A DNA stretch of 64,000 nucleotides, taken from assembly GCA_934096235.1 (NCBI GenBank), contig CAKOLO010000001.1, positions 414,782 through 478,781 of the forward strand, read 5' to 3'. This DNA is from an uncultured Bacilli bacterium (lineage in GTDB: Bacteria; Bacillota_I; Bacilli_A; RF39; UBA660). Position numbers and translations under genes: made by a program. This document shows, piece after piece, positions 39,604 to 47,556 of this stretch (the first letter of the stretch is position 1; every line of letters starts with the position of its first letter). The notes under the pieces were generated by a model, which searched no databases, was not told the origin of the DNA, and saw only the letters and a list, made by a program, of their open reading frames with translations.

Positions 39604-40239
39604 ATGAAAAAATTATTATTAATACCATTGCTTTTACTTAATATAAGCAATGTAAAAGCATATGAAAACGAATATTTTAAGATTGATATACCTGAAAACT
39701 ATAAAGAAGATATAATGGAAAATAGTACTTATAAATGGATAGATACTAAATCTAAAAATAATGATAATATTGTTATTACAGTATCTAAAAATGATAAAGA
39801 AAATAAATATAATATAGAAAAATATACTGATGAAAATATAAATGAATATGAAAAATATTTAGAAGATGAAATAAATAAACAACTAGAAGATTATAATTTA
39901 AAAGTAGATGTTAAAAATATCAAAAAAGAAAAACTTAATGATTTAGATACTATTTCTTATGATGTAGTATGGCCTACTAAAGAATCTACTGGATATGATA
40001 TTAATCAAAAAGGATATGCATTTACTAGTGAAAACTATATTTATGTTTACACCTTTAGTAGTGATTCAGATCTAACTAATAATGAAACATTAAAAAGTAC
40101 TATAAATAGTTTTAAGATATTAGATAATCCTATAGAAAATAAATCAATATTAGATAATAAATTATTATTTTCATTAATTATTGGTGCTTCTATTGGTCTT
40201 ATAGGATTTATTATTTCAATCATAATTAAAAGACGCTAA
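39604..40239 (+). CDS. Secreted protein with C-terminal membrane anchor
   Basis: The 211-residue protein has a cleavable signal peptide (KKLLLIPLLLLNISNVKA), an extracellular Lys/Asp/Asn-rich domain (about 20-180) and a C-terminal helix (about 185-207) followed by IIKRR. The extracellular domain loosely resembles PsbP/DUF1795-like folds, with EYFKIDIPENYKED at its start, but I cannot assign it. Start ATG 39604 has SD GGTGA and sits just behind the promoter. It is monocistronic and divergent from the ABC transporter. Confidence 0.65.
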   Translation: MKKLLLIPLLLLNISNVKAYENEYFKIDIPENYKEDIMENSTYKWIDTKSKNNDNIVITVSKNDKENKYNIEKYTDENINEYEKYLEDEINKQLEDYNLKVDVKNIKKEKLNDLDTISYDVVWPTKESTGYDINQKGYAFTSENYIYVYTFSSDSDLTNNETLKSTINSFKILDNPIENKSILDNKLLFSLIIGASIGLIGFIISIIIKRR

Positions 40240-40252
40240 ATGCGTCTTTTAT
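40226..40252. terminator. Bidirectional terminator between convergent genes
   Basis: Stem AAAAGACGC/GCGTCTTTT (40228-40236 with 40242-40250) is GC-rich at the tip and flanked by A and T tracts. It serves the + strand gene and the sigma operon. Confidence 0.85.
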
Positions 40253-40884
40253 TATGCACAAATATTGGATTTCATTCTACTTAGTATTAACTTTTCTTGT
40301 CTTGATACTTTTACTTGACTAACACCTAGCACGTCTGCTGTTTCACTCTGAGTATATCCAAAATAATATCTATATTCTATTAAACTTCTATCAAATTCAT
40401 CCATAGAAGAAAGTTCATTTTCTAAAAGTATTTTATTATCAATCTCCTCTCTTTTATCATTTCCATAATCATAGTCATTTTCATCAGTACTCTTAGTAAA
40501 TGCTATAGTTTCAATTACATTACGAAGTACGGATTCACTTATCTCCATAAATGAACATATTTCATTAAACGAAGGTTCTCTTTCTAACTTACTAGTAAGC
40601 ATTGACTTAACACTTAAATACTTCTTATATAATGACATAAACTCTTCACTAACTTTAATATTTCTATCATTTCTAATAAATTCAATTATCTCACCTAGTA
40701 TATATTTATAAGCATAAGTACTAAATTTAACAGAAGTATCTTTTTTATAATTCTTATAAGCTTTTATTACTCCAATAGTACCAACTTGATATAAATCATC
40801 AATACTATAATACATAGAATATTTACTAGCTATTTTATATATAAGCCATTCACTCTCTTTTATTAAAGTTAAATAATCACTCAT
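40252..40884 (-). CDS. SigF/SigG-type sigma factor
   Basis: The 210-residue group 3 sigma factor has region 2 with DDLYQVGTIGVIKA and KFSTYAYKYILGEI, region 3 with REPSFNEICSFM, and a region 4 helix-turn-helix YTQSETADVLGVSQVKVSR. These match the sporulation/general-stress SigF-SigG-SigB group best. ATG overlaps the upstream STAS stop (ATGA). In Bacillus the matching operon is spoIIAA-spoIIAB-sigF; here the anti-sigma kinase gene is missing. Whether it controls sporulation or a surface/stress regulon cannot be told. Confidence 0.85.
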   Translation of the reverse strand: MSDYLTLIKESEWLIYKIASKYSMYYSIDDLYQVGTIGVIKAYKNYKKDTSVKFSTYAYKYILGEIIEFIRNDRNIKVSEEFMSLYKKYLSVKSMLTSKLEREPSFNEICSFMEISESVLRNVIETIAFTKSTDENDYDYGNDKREEIDNKILLENELSSMDEFDRSLIEYRYYFGYTQSETADVLGVSQVKVSRQEKLILSRMKSNICA

Positions 40885-41222
40885 ATACTAAATACCTCAC
40901 TACTATGTTTCTCATTTGTACTCTTAAAACAATAATCAAATAAATCACTACGTCTTAAAGTTAATCTAATTTTATCATTAATACCACTTATTACTACTTT
41001 ACCATCAAACCTACTAACAACATTAGATATCTTGATTATAGAATCAATCCCACTCTTATCAACAAACTTAACACTAGACATATCAATATTAATTTTATCA
41101 AGTGACATTCCAAGTATTAAAGGAATAACCCTACTTTCAAATACTCTTGAAGTGTTATCATAAAAACTACCAATTAATCTAACAAATAAAATCCCTTTCT
41201 TGAACTCAATATTTGTTGTCAT
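40881..41222 (-). CDS. STAS-domain anti-anti-sigma factor-like protein
   Basis: The 113-residue STAS protein resembles SpoIIAA/RsbV. The phosphorylatable serine is kept in FVDKSGIDSI (Bacillus SpoIIAA has FMDSSGLG). Normally such a protein binds an anti-sigma kinase to release the sigma factor. No SD site precedes ATG at 41222, which lies two bases after the upstream stop, so translation probably restarts by coupling. Its TGA overlaps the sigma ATG. There is no kinase gene between or next to them. Confidence 0.82.
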   Translation of the reverse strand: MTTNIEFKKGILFVRLIGSFYDNTSRVFESRVIPLILGMSLDKINIDMSSVKFVDKSGIDSIIKISNVVSRFDGKVVISGINDKIRLTLRRSDLFDYCFKSTNEKHSSEVFSI

Positions 41223-41224
41223 AA

Positions 41225-42265
41225 TTAGATATTACTATAATTATTAAATGAAATGTTATGTTTCGACAAAACTAGATATTTTTTTATTATTAAGAAAATA
41301 ATTAATATTATAGAATTACTATATAAATATATATTATCACTAGTTTTAGGATTTTCTATTTCCATATCCTTATACTTAATAATACATGCTTCTTTACTAC
41401 AATAATCATTATCATGAACTAGTTCATTTCTATTATTAACAACTATATAATCATTCATAATAAATCTATAATATGGTTTTAACGTAGATTCATCTTTAAT
41501 ATAACCATCTAAATAACTATAATATTCATCAGTATATTCTCTATCTAACTTATATGTTTTATATAACTTATCAGTATATTTATACACTGGAATATATTGA
41601 TTTTTGTATGATCTCAAATCATTAATAGTTATTTCTTTAGTACAGTTATAACACTCATTAAAAGTAACTTTACTACTATAAACATTATATCTATCAGCTG
41701 CTCTATAAGATATATACATAGTTTCATCAGAATAACTATTATAATGAAATACTAACTTAATAGACTCATTAAACTCATTTAAATCGAATTTAACATTCTT
41801 ATTCATATAATTAATATAATTATACTCACCATCAGTTAACTTACTAACAGACTTCTTAAAACTAGTTAATTCATCATTAAGATATATTTCTATTTCAGCA
41901 ATATCAATATTACCAATTCTCTCTAAAGCCATACCATTTATTTCAGAATTATCAAACTCATAATTATTAAATTCAGTACTATAAGTTCTCTCTTTATACT
42001 TAAATGGCTCTTCTAAAGAATAATTAGTTTCATATTTAATATCTTTATAGTCAACATTAATTAAATCACTCAAATCTTCAAGTCTTCTATATTTAATATC
42101 TTTTTGAACATACTTATACCATAAGAATCTATCCTCCTTTTCTATAAATATTTCATCCTTTACTTTCCCAGGATAAATAGGACTCCATTCACTATATTTA
42201 TATTCTAAAGCATAACATTTACTAAATATAAATATAGATACTAAAATTAAAAATATTTTCTTCAT
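41225..42265 (-). CDS. Secreted protein with possible NPKTS sorting signal
   Basis: The 346-residue protein has a signal peptide (KKIFLILVSIFIFSKCYA), a long Tyr/Asp/Asn-rich extracellular part, then ENPKTSDN at about 305-312, a hydrophobic stretch of about 17 residues and KKY. This order is that of an LPXTG-like cell-wall sorting signal (NPKTS type), but the tail after the helix is about 20 residues long, which is longer than usual, so a plain transmembrane anchor is also possible. The SD AGGAGGG precedes ATG. It is the first gene of the operon with the STAS protein and sigma factor. Confidence 0.6.
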   Translation of the reverse strand: MKKIFLILVSIFIFSKCYALEYKYSEWSPIYPGKVKDEIFIEKEDRFLWYKYVQKDIKYRRLEDLSDLINVDYKDIKYETNYSLEEPFKYKERTYSTEFNNYEFDNSEINGMALERIGNIDIAEIEIYLNDELTSFKKSVSKLTDGEYNYINYMNKNVKFDLNEFNESIKLVFHYNSYSDETMYISYRAADRYNVYSSKVTFNECYNCTKEITINDLRSYKNQYIPVYKYTDKLYKTYKLDREYTDEYYSYLDGYIKDESTLKPYYRFIMNDYIVVNNRNELVHDNDYCSKEACIIKYKDMEIENPKTSDNIYLYSNSIILIIFLIIKKYLVLSKHNISFNNYSNI

Positions 42266-42346
42266 TTAAACCCTCCTATTATTATAGTTAGACATAAATT
42301 TAGAAAACACTTCTTTTTTTATAAAAAAAATCAAATTCACAAGAAT

Positions 42347-44452
42347 TTAATTTTTAAGAGAAAAGTATCCAGGACTACCAGTTCCACCATCTATACGTGC
42401 ATAAGCTTTATCAGTCTTAGTTGAATCATATTTAGTACCTGATCCGCCTATTAAGTTAATACTACCAGAAAACATTTTAGTACTAGCAGTAACACTACCA
42501 GTATTAAATTTATCACTTACATATATAGTTTTAAGATTAGTTGCATTATAAAACATGTATTCCATATTTGTTACTTTTGATGTATCAAAAGTACTTAGAT
42601 CTAAGGTTGTAACTTTATTGTTACTAAACATGGAACTCATATTTCTTACTTTTGATGTATCAAAACTACTTACATCTAATACTGTAGCCTGGCTATTAGA
42701 AAACATATAATTCATTTTAGTTACATTTGATGTATTAAACTTGCTTACATCAATGATTATAGCTTGACTGTCTACAAACATCTCGCCCATATCAGTTACG
42801 TTACTTGTATTAAAGTTGCTTAAATTTAATGTTGTTGCTTTACTATTAGAAAACATTCGACTCATATTAGTAACGTTGCTTGTATCAAAACTACTTACAT
42901 CTATGGTTGTGGCTTGACTTCTTTCAAACATACCTTGCATATTCGTTACATTTGATGTATCAAAACTACTTAAATCTAGGGTTGCAGCTGGACTTCCATA
43001 AAACATCCACATCATACTAGTTACACTTGATGTATCAAAACTGCTTAAATTTAATGTTGTAGCTTTACTACCAAAAAACATTTGACTCATATTAGTAACG
43101 TTGCTTGTATCAAAATTACTTACATCTAACATTGTACTTTGACTACTATTAAACATCTGACTCATATCAGTTACATTACTTGTATCAAAATTACTTATAT
43201 CTAATGTTGTAGCTTGACTTTCCTTAAACATCCATTCCATATTCGTCACTTTTGATGTATCAAAATTTTCCAGACCTTTTATCTCTGTAGCTTGACTTCG
43301 ATAAAACATCAAATCCATCTTTGTTACTTTAGAAGTATTAAAATTACTTACATCCAATGTTGTAGCTTTACTACCAAAAAACATCGAACTCATATCAATA
43401 ACTTTACTTGTATCAAAATTACTTACATCTAATGTTGTAGCTTGACTTTCAGAAAACATACTACTCATATAAGTTACGTTTGATGTATTAAAATTGCTTA
43501 CATCTATTATTGTAGCCTGTGAATTTAGAAACATACAGCTCATATCAGTTACATTACTTGTGTCAAAGTTACTTAAATCTATTGATATGAATTTAGTATC
43601 TCTAAACATTTCTGACATATTTGTAACATTGCTTGTATCAAAACTACTTAAATCTAATAGCGCTGCTTGGCTTTTATAAAACATAGATGCCATTGAAGTA
43701 ATTGGCTTATTATTGATATAAGTGCACAACTTACTTGTTACTGAATCAGTACTTGTTTTATCAGTGAGTTGTACTCCCCAACCATTTCTATTATACATAT
43801 TATACCATACCAAATCTATGCTTGAAGAAGGACCACCCTCCTGTTTATAAGCATAAGTATATTGACCATTTACATATTTAAGTCCCTGTTTTAATACATC
43901 ATTTGTCTTGCAAAAATATGTGTTTGTACTAGGTGTTTCTACTAATGTTATCTCACTATAAGTGGATGGTGTTATTATATCTTGAATAGTGTTTGTTATA
44001 TATCCACCTTTCATAATGAATGCTATATTTTGAGAAGACGCGCTATTGTTCGTAATTAATAATTTTATTGTATTTGAATTACTACTTGTTATTGAATCAT
44101 TTGGCTTATTATATGTAGTTACTACTTCGTCTGTATTTTTTGTTGATTCGTAATATTTAACAGTAATATTTGTATTCTTTAAATAAAGTAATTTATAATA
44201 AGTATCAACTGGATTTAAATTATTTACTTTAACATTTACAATTGTTTCTCCTGTTGGTACTGTTAAAGTGTTAGTAGTAGTTTCATCTATTTCCATTGAA
44301 TATTTAAGTTCTCCAATATACATTTCTGCCACTCTCTTATTACCAGTATTAACCATAAAATAAGAAAGTGAATATGTCAAAAGAATACATACTGCTAGTA
44401 CTATAGAAATAATGCCAATATATTGCTTAAAATTATCTACTACCTTTTGCAT
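42347..44452 (-). CDS. BspA-like surface protein with distinct N-terminus (701 aa)
   Basis: The N-terminus has a membrane segment (about 12-33) and a short beta domain (about 40-175) that lacks the TasA-type sequence of the paralogues; its anchor ends SLSYFMVNTG. After GQYTYAYKQ come about sixteen 25-residue DUF285 units and the shared C-terminal cap (IYVSDKF, GGSGT, YARIDGG, GYFSLK). SD GAGGTAGAT precedes ATG. The swap of N-terminal module with retained repeats and cap suggests module exchange within the family. Surface adhesion is inferred from the repeat family. Confidence 0.83.
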   Translation of the reverse strand: MQKVVDNFKQYIGIISIVLAVCILLTYSLSYFMVNTGNKRVAEMYIGELKYSMEIDETTTNTLTVPTGETIVNVKVNNLNPVDTYYKLLYLKNTNITVKYYESTKNTDEVVTTYNKPNDSITSSNSNTIKLLITNNSASSQNIAFIMKGGYITNTIQDIITPSTYSEITLVETPSTNTYFCKTNDVLKQGLKYVNGQYTYAYKQEGGPSSSIDLVWYNMYNRNGWGVQLTDKTSTDSVTSKLCTYINNKPITSMASMFYKSQAALLDLSSFDTSNVTNMSEMFRDTKFISIDLSNFDTSNVTDMSCMFLNSQATIIDVSNFNTSNVTYMSSMFSESQATTLDVSNFDTSKVIDMSSMFFGSKATTLDVSNFNTSKVTKMDLMFYRSQATEIKGLENFDTSKVTNMEWMFKESQATTLDISNFDTSNVTDMSQMFNSSQSTMLDVSNFDTSNVTNMSQMFFGSKATTLNLSSFDTSSVTSMMWMFYGSPAATLDLSSFDTSNVTNMQGMFERSQATTIDVSSFDTSNVTNMSRMFSNSKATTLNLSNFNTSNVTDMGEMFVDSQAIIIDVSKFNTSNVTKMNYMFSNSQATVLDVSSFDTSKVRNMSSMFSNNKVTTLDLSTFDTSKVTNMEYMFYNATNLKTIYVSDKFNTGSVTASTKMFSGSINLIGGSGTKYDSTKTDKAYARIDGGTGSPGYFSLKN

Positions 44453-44508
44453 ATCTACCTCTATTATTCTATATACATTTTACAAAATTATTGAAAAGAA
44501 TTCAATAT

Positions 44509-44538
44509 AAAAAAATAGACTAAATATTTTAGCCTATT
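44509..44538 (-). terminator. leuS terminator
   Basis: The AATAG-CTAAA/TTTAG-CTATT hairpin with one mismatch is followed by seven T on the minus strand and overlaps the leuS stop codon. Confidence 0.75.
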
Positions 44539-46948
44539 TTATAACGATATTAACAATCTTATTAGGAACAACTATTTCTTTAATAATTTCATGTCCTTCA
44601 ATATGTTTAATAATGTTTTCTTGTTCTTTAGCAAGTCTTAATAATTCATTCTTTTCTGTATCTTTATTTACTGTTATAGTAGCTCTTAATTTACCATTAA
44701 CACTACATGCTATATTAACAGTTTCATCACTAATCTTATTTTCATCATAAGTTAACCATTCACTTTCACAAATTGGTTTACCAAGATTTAACATTTCATT
44801 TAATTCTTCTGTTACATGTGGAGCAATTGGGTTTAATAATACTAATAATGCTCTATAATCTTTTCTACTAATAGAATCTAATTTATCATAAGCATTTGCT
44901 AAAATCATTAATGCACTAACAGCAGTATTATAGTTCATAGTATCTATGTCTTCAGTAACTTTCTTTATAGTTTTATTAATTAGAATTTCTAAAGATTCAG
45001 TATATTCATTACTATCATTTACTTTATCTTTCATTCTATATATTTTATCTATAAATCTCTTACATCCTTTAAGACCGTTTTCACTCCATGCAGCATCTTT
45101 TTCATAGTCGCCTATAAACATTTCATAGACTCTTAAAGCATCTGCTCCATAGGCTTTAACCATATCATCTGGATTAACAACATTACCACGAGATTTACTC
45201 ATTTTTTCATTGTTATCTCCTAAAATCATACCATGACTAATTCTAGTCCATATCATTTCTTTATGAGGAACAAGTCCTATATTATATAAGAATTGTACCC
45301 AGAATCTAGCATATAATAAGTGTCTTGCTGTATGTTCCATTCCACCATTATACCAGTCTACTCTTTGCCAATATTTCATAGCATCCATTGATGCAAATTC
45401 ATGATCATTATGTGGATCCATAAATCTTAAGAAGTACCAACTTGATCCAGCCCAGTTAGGCATAGTATCAGTTTCTCTTTTTGCATCTCCTCCGCATTTA
45501 GGACATTTACAATTTACCCAATCTTCTATTTTAGCAAGTGGACTTTGTCCATCTTCAGTAGGTTCATATTCAGCAATATCTGGAAGTAATAATGGTAAAT
45601 CTTTCTCATCCATTGGTTGCCATCCACATTTTTCACAATATATCATTGGTATTGGTTCTCCCCAGAATCTTTGTCTTGAGAAAATCCAATCTCTCATTTT
45701 ATAATTATTTACTTTACGAGCAATACCTCTATTAACAAGTTTTTCTGTTATAGCTTCTTTAGCTTCTTCAACAGTCATACCAGTAAATTCTTCACTATTA
45801 ATAAGTTTATAACCTTTACCTAAATAATCTTGTTTTTCAAAAGCACATTCATCTATACTTCTTCCATCAATTACTTGAATCATATCTAAATTGTGAACAC
45901 TCGCATATTCATAATCTCTTTGATCATGAGCAGGTACAGCCATAACAGCTCCAGTACCATAACTACCTAAAACAAAATCACCTAAGAATATTGGAACTTC
46001 TTTTCCATTAACTGGATTAATTGCTTTAATTCCTTCAATCATGCATCCAGTCTTTTCCTTATTTAATTCTGTTCTATCCATATTACTCTTCTTAGCAGTT
46101 TCTTCAATATATTTTTTAACTTCATCTTGATTCTTAATTCTAGGCATTAACTCTTTAACAAGTTTTCCATCTGGTGCGATTACAAAGAATGTAATACCAT
46201 ATACTGTTTCAATACAAGTAGTAAATATAGAGAATTTACCTCCACCTACTATATCAACATCAAGTTCTACTCCACTACTTTTACCAATCCAATTTATTTG
46301 ACCTAATTTTACTTTTTCAGCAAAATTTGTATCATCTAAACCCTTTAATAAATCTTCTGAGTAATCACTCATTCTAAGCATCCATTGACTCTTTTCTTTT
46401 TGAGTTACTGCTGTTCCACATCTTTCACATACTCCACCTGAACTATCTTCATTAGAAAGTACTGTTTTACAAGTAGGACACCAATTAACAGCAATAGTAT
46501 CTTTATAAGCCATCCCATGTTTATAGAATTGTAAGAATTGCCATTGAGTCCATTTATAATAATCTGGATCACTAGTAGCAAACTCTCTATCCCAATCAAA
46601 TGAATAACCTAAATTCATCATTTGACCCTTAAATGTCTTAATATTCTCTTCTACTGCTTGTTTAGGATGTATATGATTCTTAATAGCATATTGTTCAGCA
46701 GGTGAACCAAAACTATCAAATCCCATTGGATACAAAACATTATATCCTTGCATTCTCTTTATTCTAGCTTTAGCATCTTGAGCAGTATAACTTCTAACAT
46801 GGCCTACATGAAGACCACTACCACTAGGATAAGGAAATTCTACTAATATATAATAATGTTTATCTCCACCATTATTAACAGCCTTAAATGTTTTATTATC
46901 AAGCCAATACTTTTGCCATTTTTCTTCTATCTTTTTATAATCATACAT
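44534..46948 (-). CDS. leuS: Leucyl-tRNA synthetase
   Basis: The 804-residue class I synthetase charges tRNA-Leu. HIGH motif appears as HVGH (about 48-51), the zinc motifs as CPTC...CERC, the CP1 editing domain includes GAVMAVPAHDQRDYE, and KMSKS is present at about 570. The C-terminal domain is complete. SD GGGAAGG precedes ATG at 46948. It is the second gene behind a leucine T-box leader, two bases after a small membrane protein gene. Confidence 0.98.
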   Translation of the reverse strand: MYDYKKIEEKWQKYWLDNKTFKAVNNGGDKHYYILVEFPYPSGSGLHVGHVRSYTAQDAKARIKRMQGYNVLYPMGFDSFGSPAEQYAIKNHIHPKQAVEENIKTFKGQMMNLGYSFDWDREFATSDPDYYKWTQWQFLQFYKHGMAYKDTIAVNWCPTCKTVLSNEDSSGGVCERCGTAVTQKEKSQWMLRMSDYSEDLLKGLDDTNFAEKVKLGQINWIGKSSGVELDVDIVGGGKFSIFTTCIETVYGITFFVIAPDGKLVKELMPRIKNQDEVKKYIEETAKKSNMDRTELNKEKTGCMIEGIKAINPVNGKEVPIFLGDFVLGSYGTGAVMAVPAHDQRDYEYASVHNLDMIQVIDGRSIDECAFEKQDYLGKGYKLINSEEFTGMTVEEAKEAITEKLVNRGIARKVNNYKMRDWIFSRQRFWGEPIPMIYCEKCGWQPMDEKDLPLLLPDIAEYEPTEDGQSPLAKIEDWVNCKCPKCGGDAKRETDTMPNWAGSSWYFLRFMDPHNDHEFASMDAMKYWQRVDWYNGGMEHTARHLLYARFWVQFLYNIGLVPHKEMIWTRISHGMILGDNNEKMSKSRGNVVNPDDMVKAYGADALRVYEMFIGDYEKDAAWSENGLKGCKRFIDKIYRMKDKVNDSNEYTESLEILINKTIKKVTEDIDTMNYNTAVSALMILANAYDKLDSISRKDYRALLVLLNPIAPHVTEELNEMLNLGKPICESEWLTYDENKISDETVNIACSVNGKLRATITVNKDTEKNELLRLAKEQENIIKHIEGHEIIKEIVVPNKIVNIVIK

Positions 46949-46950
46949 AA

Positions 46951-47307
46951 CTATTTACCTTCCCTTCTCTTTAAAGCTCTACCAGCTATTTCATATAAAG
47001 CATATATAAGAGCCATAATAACAACAAAACTAATTAATATAGCCCATACTACACTATCGATATTAATAACTAACACAGAACTAAATGATATAATAAATGA
47101 ATTAATAAAAGTAACTACTCTAAGTACAGTATCATACTTAGTCTTCTTCATATCTAAATTATATCTTGCAATAAAGACCTTTATCATATCATTCTTTTTT
47201 AACATCTTATATTCTTTTCTATTCTTATTCAGGAATACTGAATATACAATAAATACAAGTAAGAATATAAATACAAAATCATATAAACAACTTAATATTT
47301 TATCCAT
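46951..47307 (-). CDS. Small membrane protein cotranscribed with leuS
   Basis: The 118-residue protein has three hydrophobic helices (about 5-25, 62-80 and 83-105), a basic central part with KNRKEYKMLKKND, and a basic C-terminus. I do not recognise a family. A strong SD GAGGAGG precedes ATG at 47307, directly behind the T-box terminator, and leuS starts two bases after its stop. It is therefore under leucine control. A role in leucine supply is possible but not shown by the sequence. Confidence 0.65.
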   Translation of the reverse strand: MDKILSCLYDFVFIFLLVFIVYSVFLNKNRKEYKMLKKNDMIKVFIARYNLDMKKTKYDTVLRVVTFINSFIISFSSVLVINIDSVVWAILISFVVIMALIYALYEIAGRALKRREGK

Positions 47308-47319
47308 TTTTCCTCCTCA

Positions 47320-47515
47320 AAATAAAAACTTTATAACTTAAGGATGAGTTTAACCCACGGTACCACCTTAATTCATAAAGTTTATGCATCTCTTATCTTT
47401 ATCGCAGAACTGCGTTATTTCTAAAAAAGTAAGTTCAGTATATATTATTATTAGTTCACACCTACCACTAACTCTCTTTAAATTTTTCTATACTTACTAC
47501 TCTTTTCGTCAATCG
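47320..47515 (-). promoter_or_regulatory. Leucine T-box riboswitch
   Basis: The minus strand carries the T-box core AAGGTGGTACCGTG at about 47353-47372 in the 5' arm of a long terminator stem whose 3' arm ends at AAAGTTTTTATTTT (about 47320-47335). Upstream, AGTAAGT and ACTTACT form the base of stem I, and CTG (Leu) followed by A lies in the expected specifier loop at the 3' side. It senses uncharged tRNA-Leu and controls the small membrane gene and leuS. The exact specifier position is inferred. Confidence 0.88.
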
Positions 47516-47527
47516 AAATATGTATGT

Positions 47528-47556
47528 ATTATACTACACCTCAGCTATATATTCAA
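47528..47556 (-). promoter_or_regulatory. Promoter of the T-box-leuS operon
   Basis: TTGAAT (47551-47556) and TATAAT (47528-47533) are 17 bases apart on the minus strand, inside the 3' end of the glucosidase gene. Confidence 0.7.

Noticed and set aside
320..40884. Possible UGA-to-tryptophan recoding as in Mollicutes
   Set aside because: UGA ends several genes in ATGA/TTGA overlaps (STAS-sigma, ecfT-truA, permease-ATPase), and conserved Trp positions use TGG.
42304..42346. Terminator after the BspA-like gene at 42347
   Set aside because: T and A runs are present but I could not find a convincing stem.
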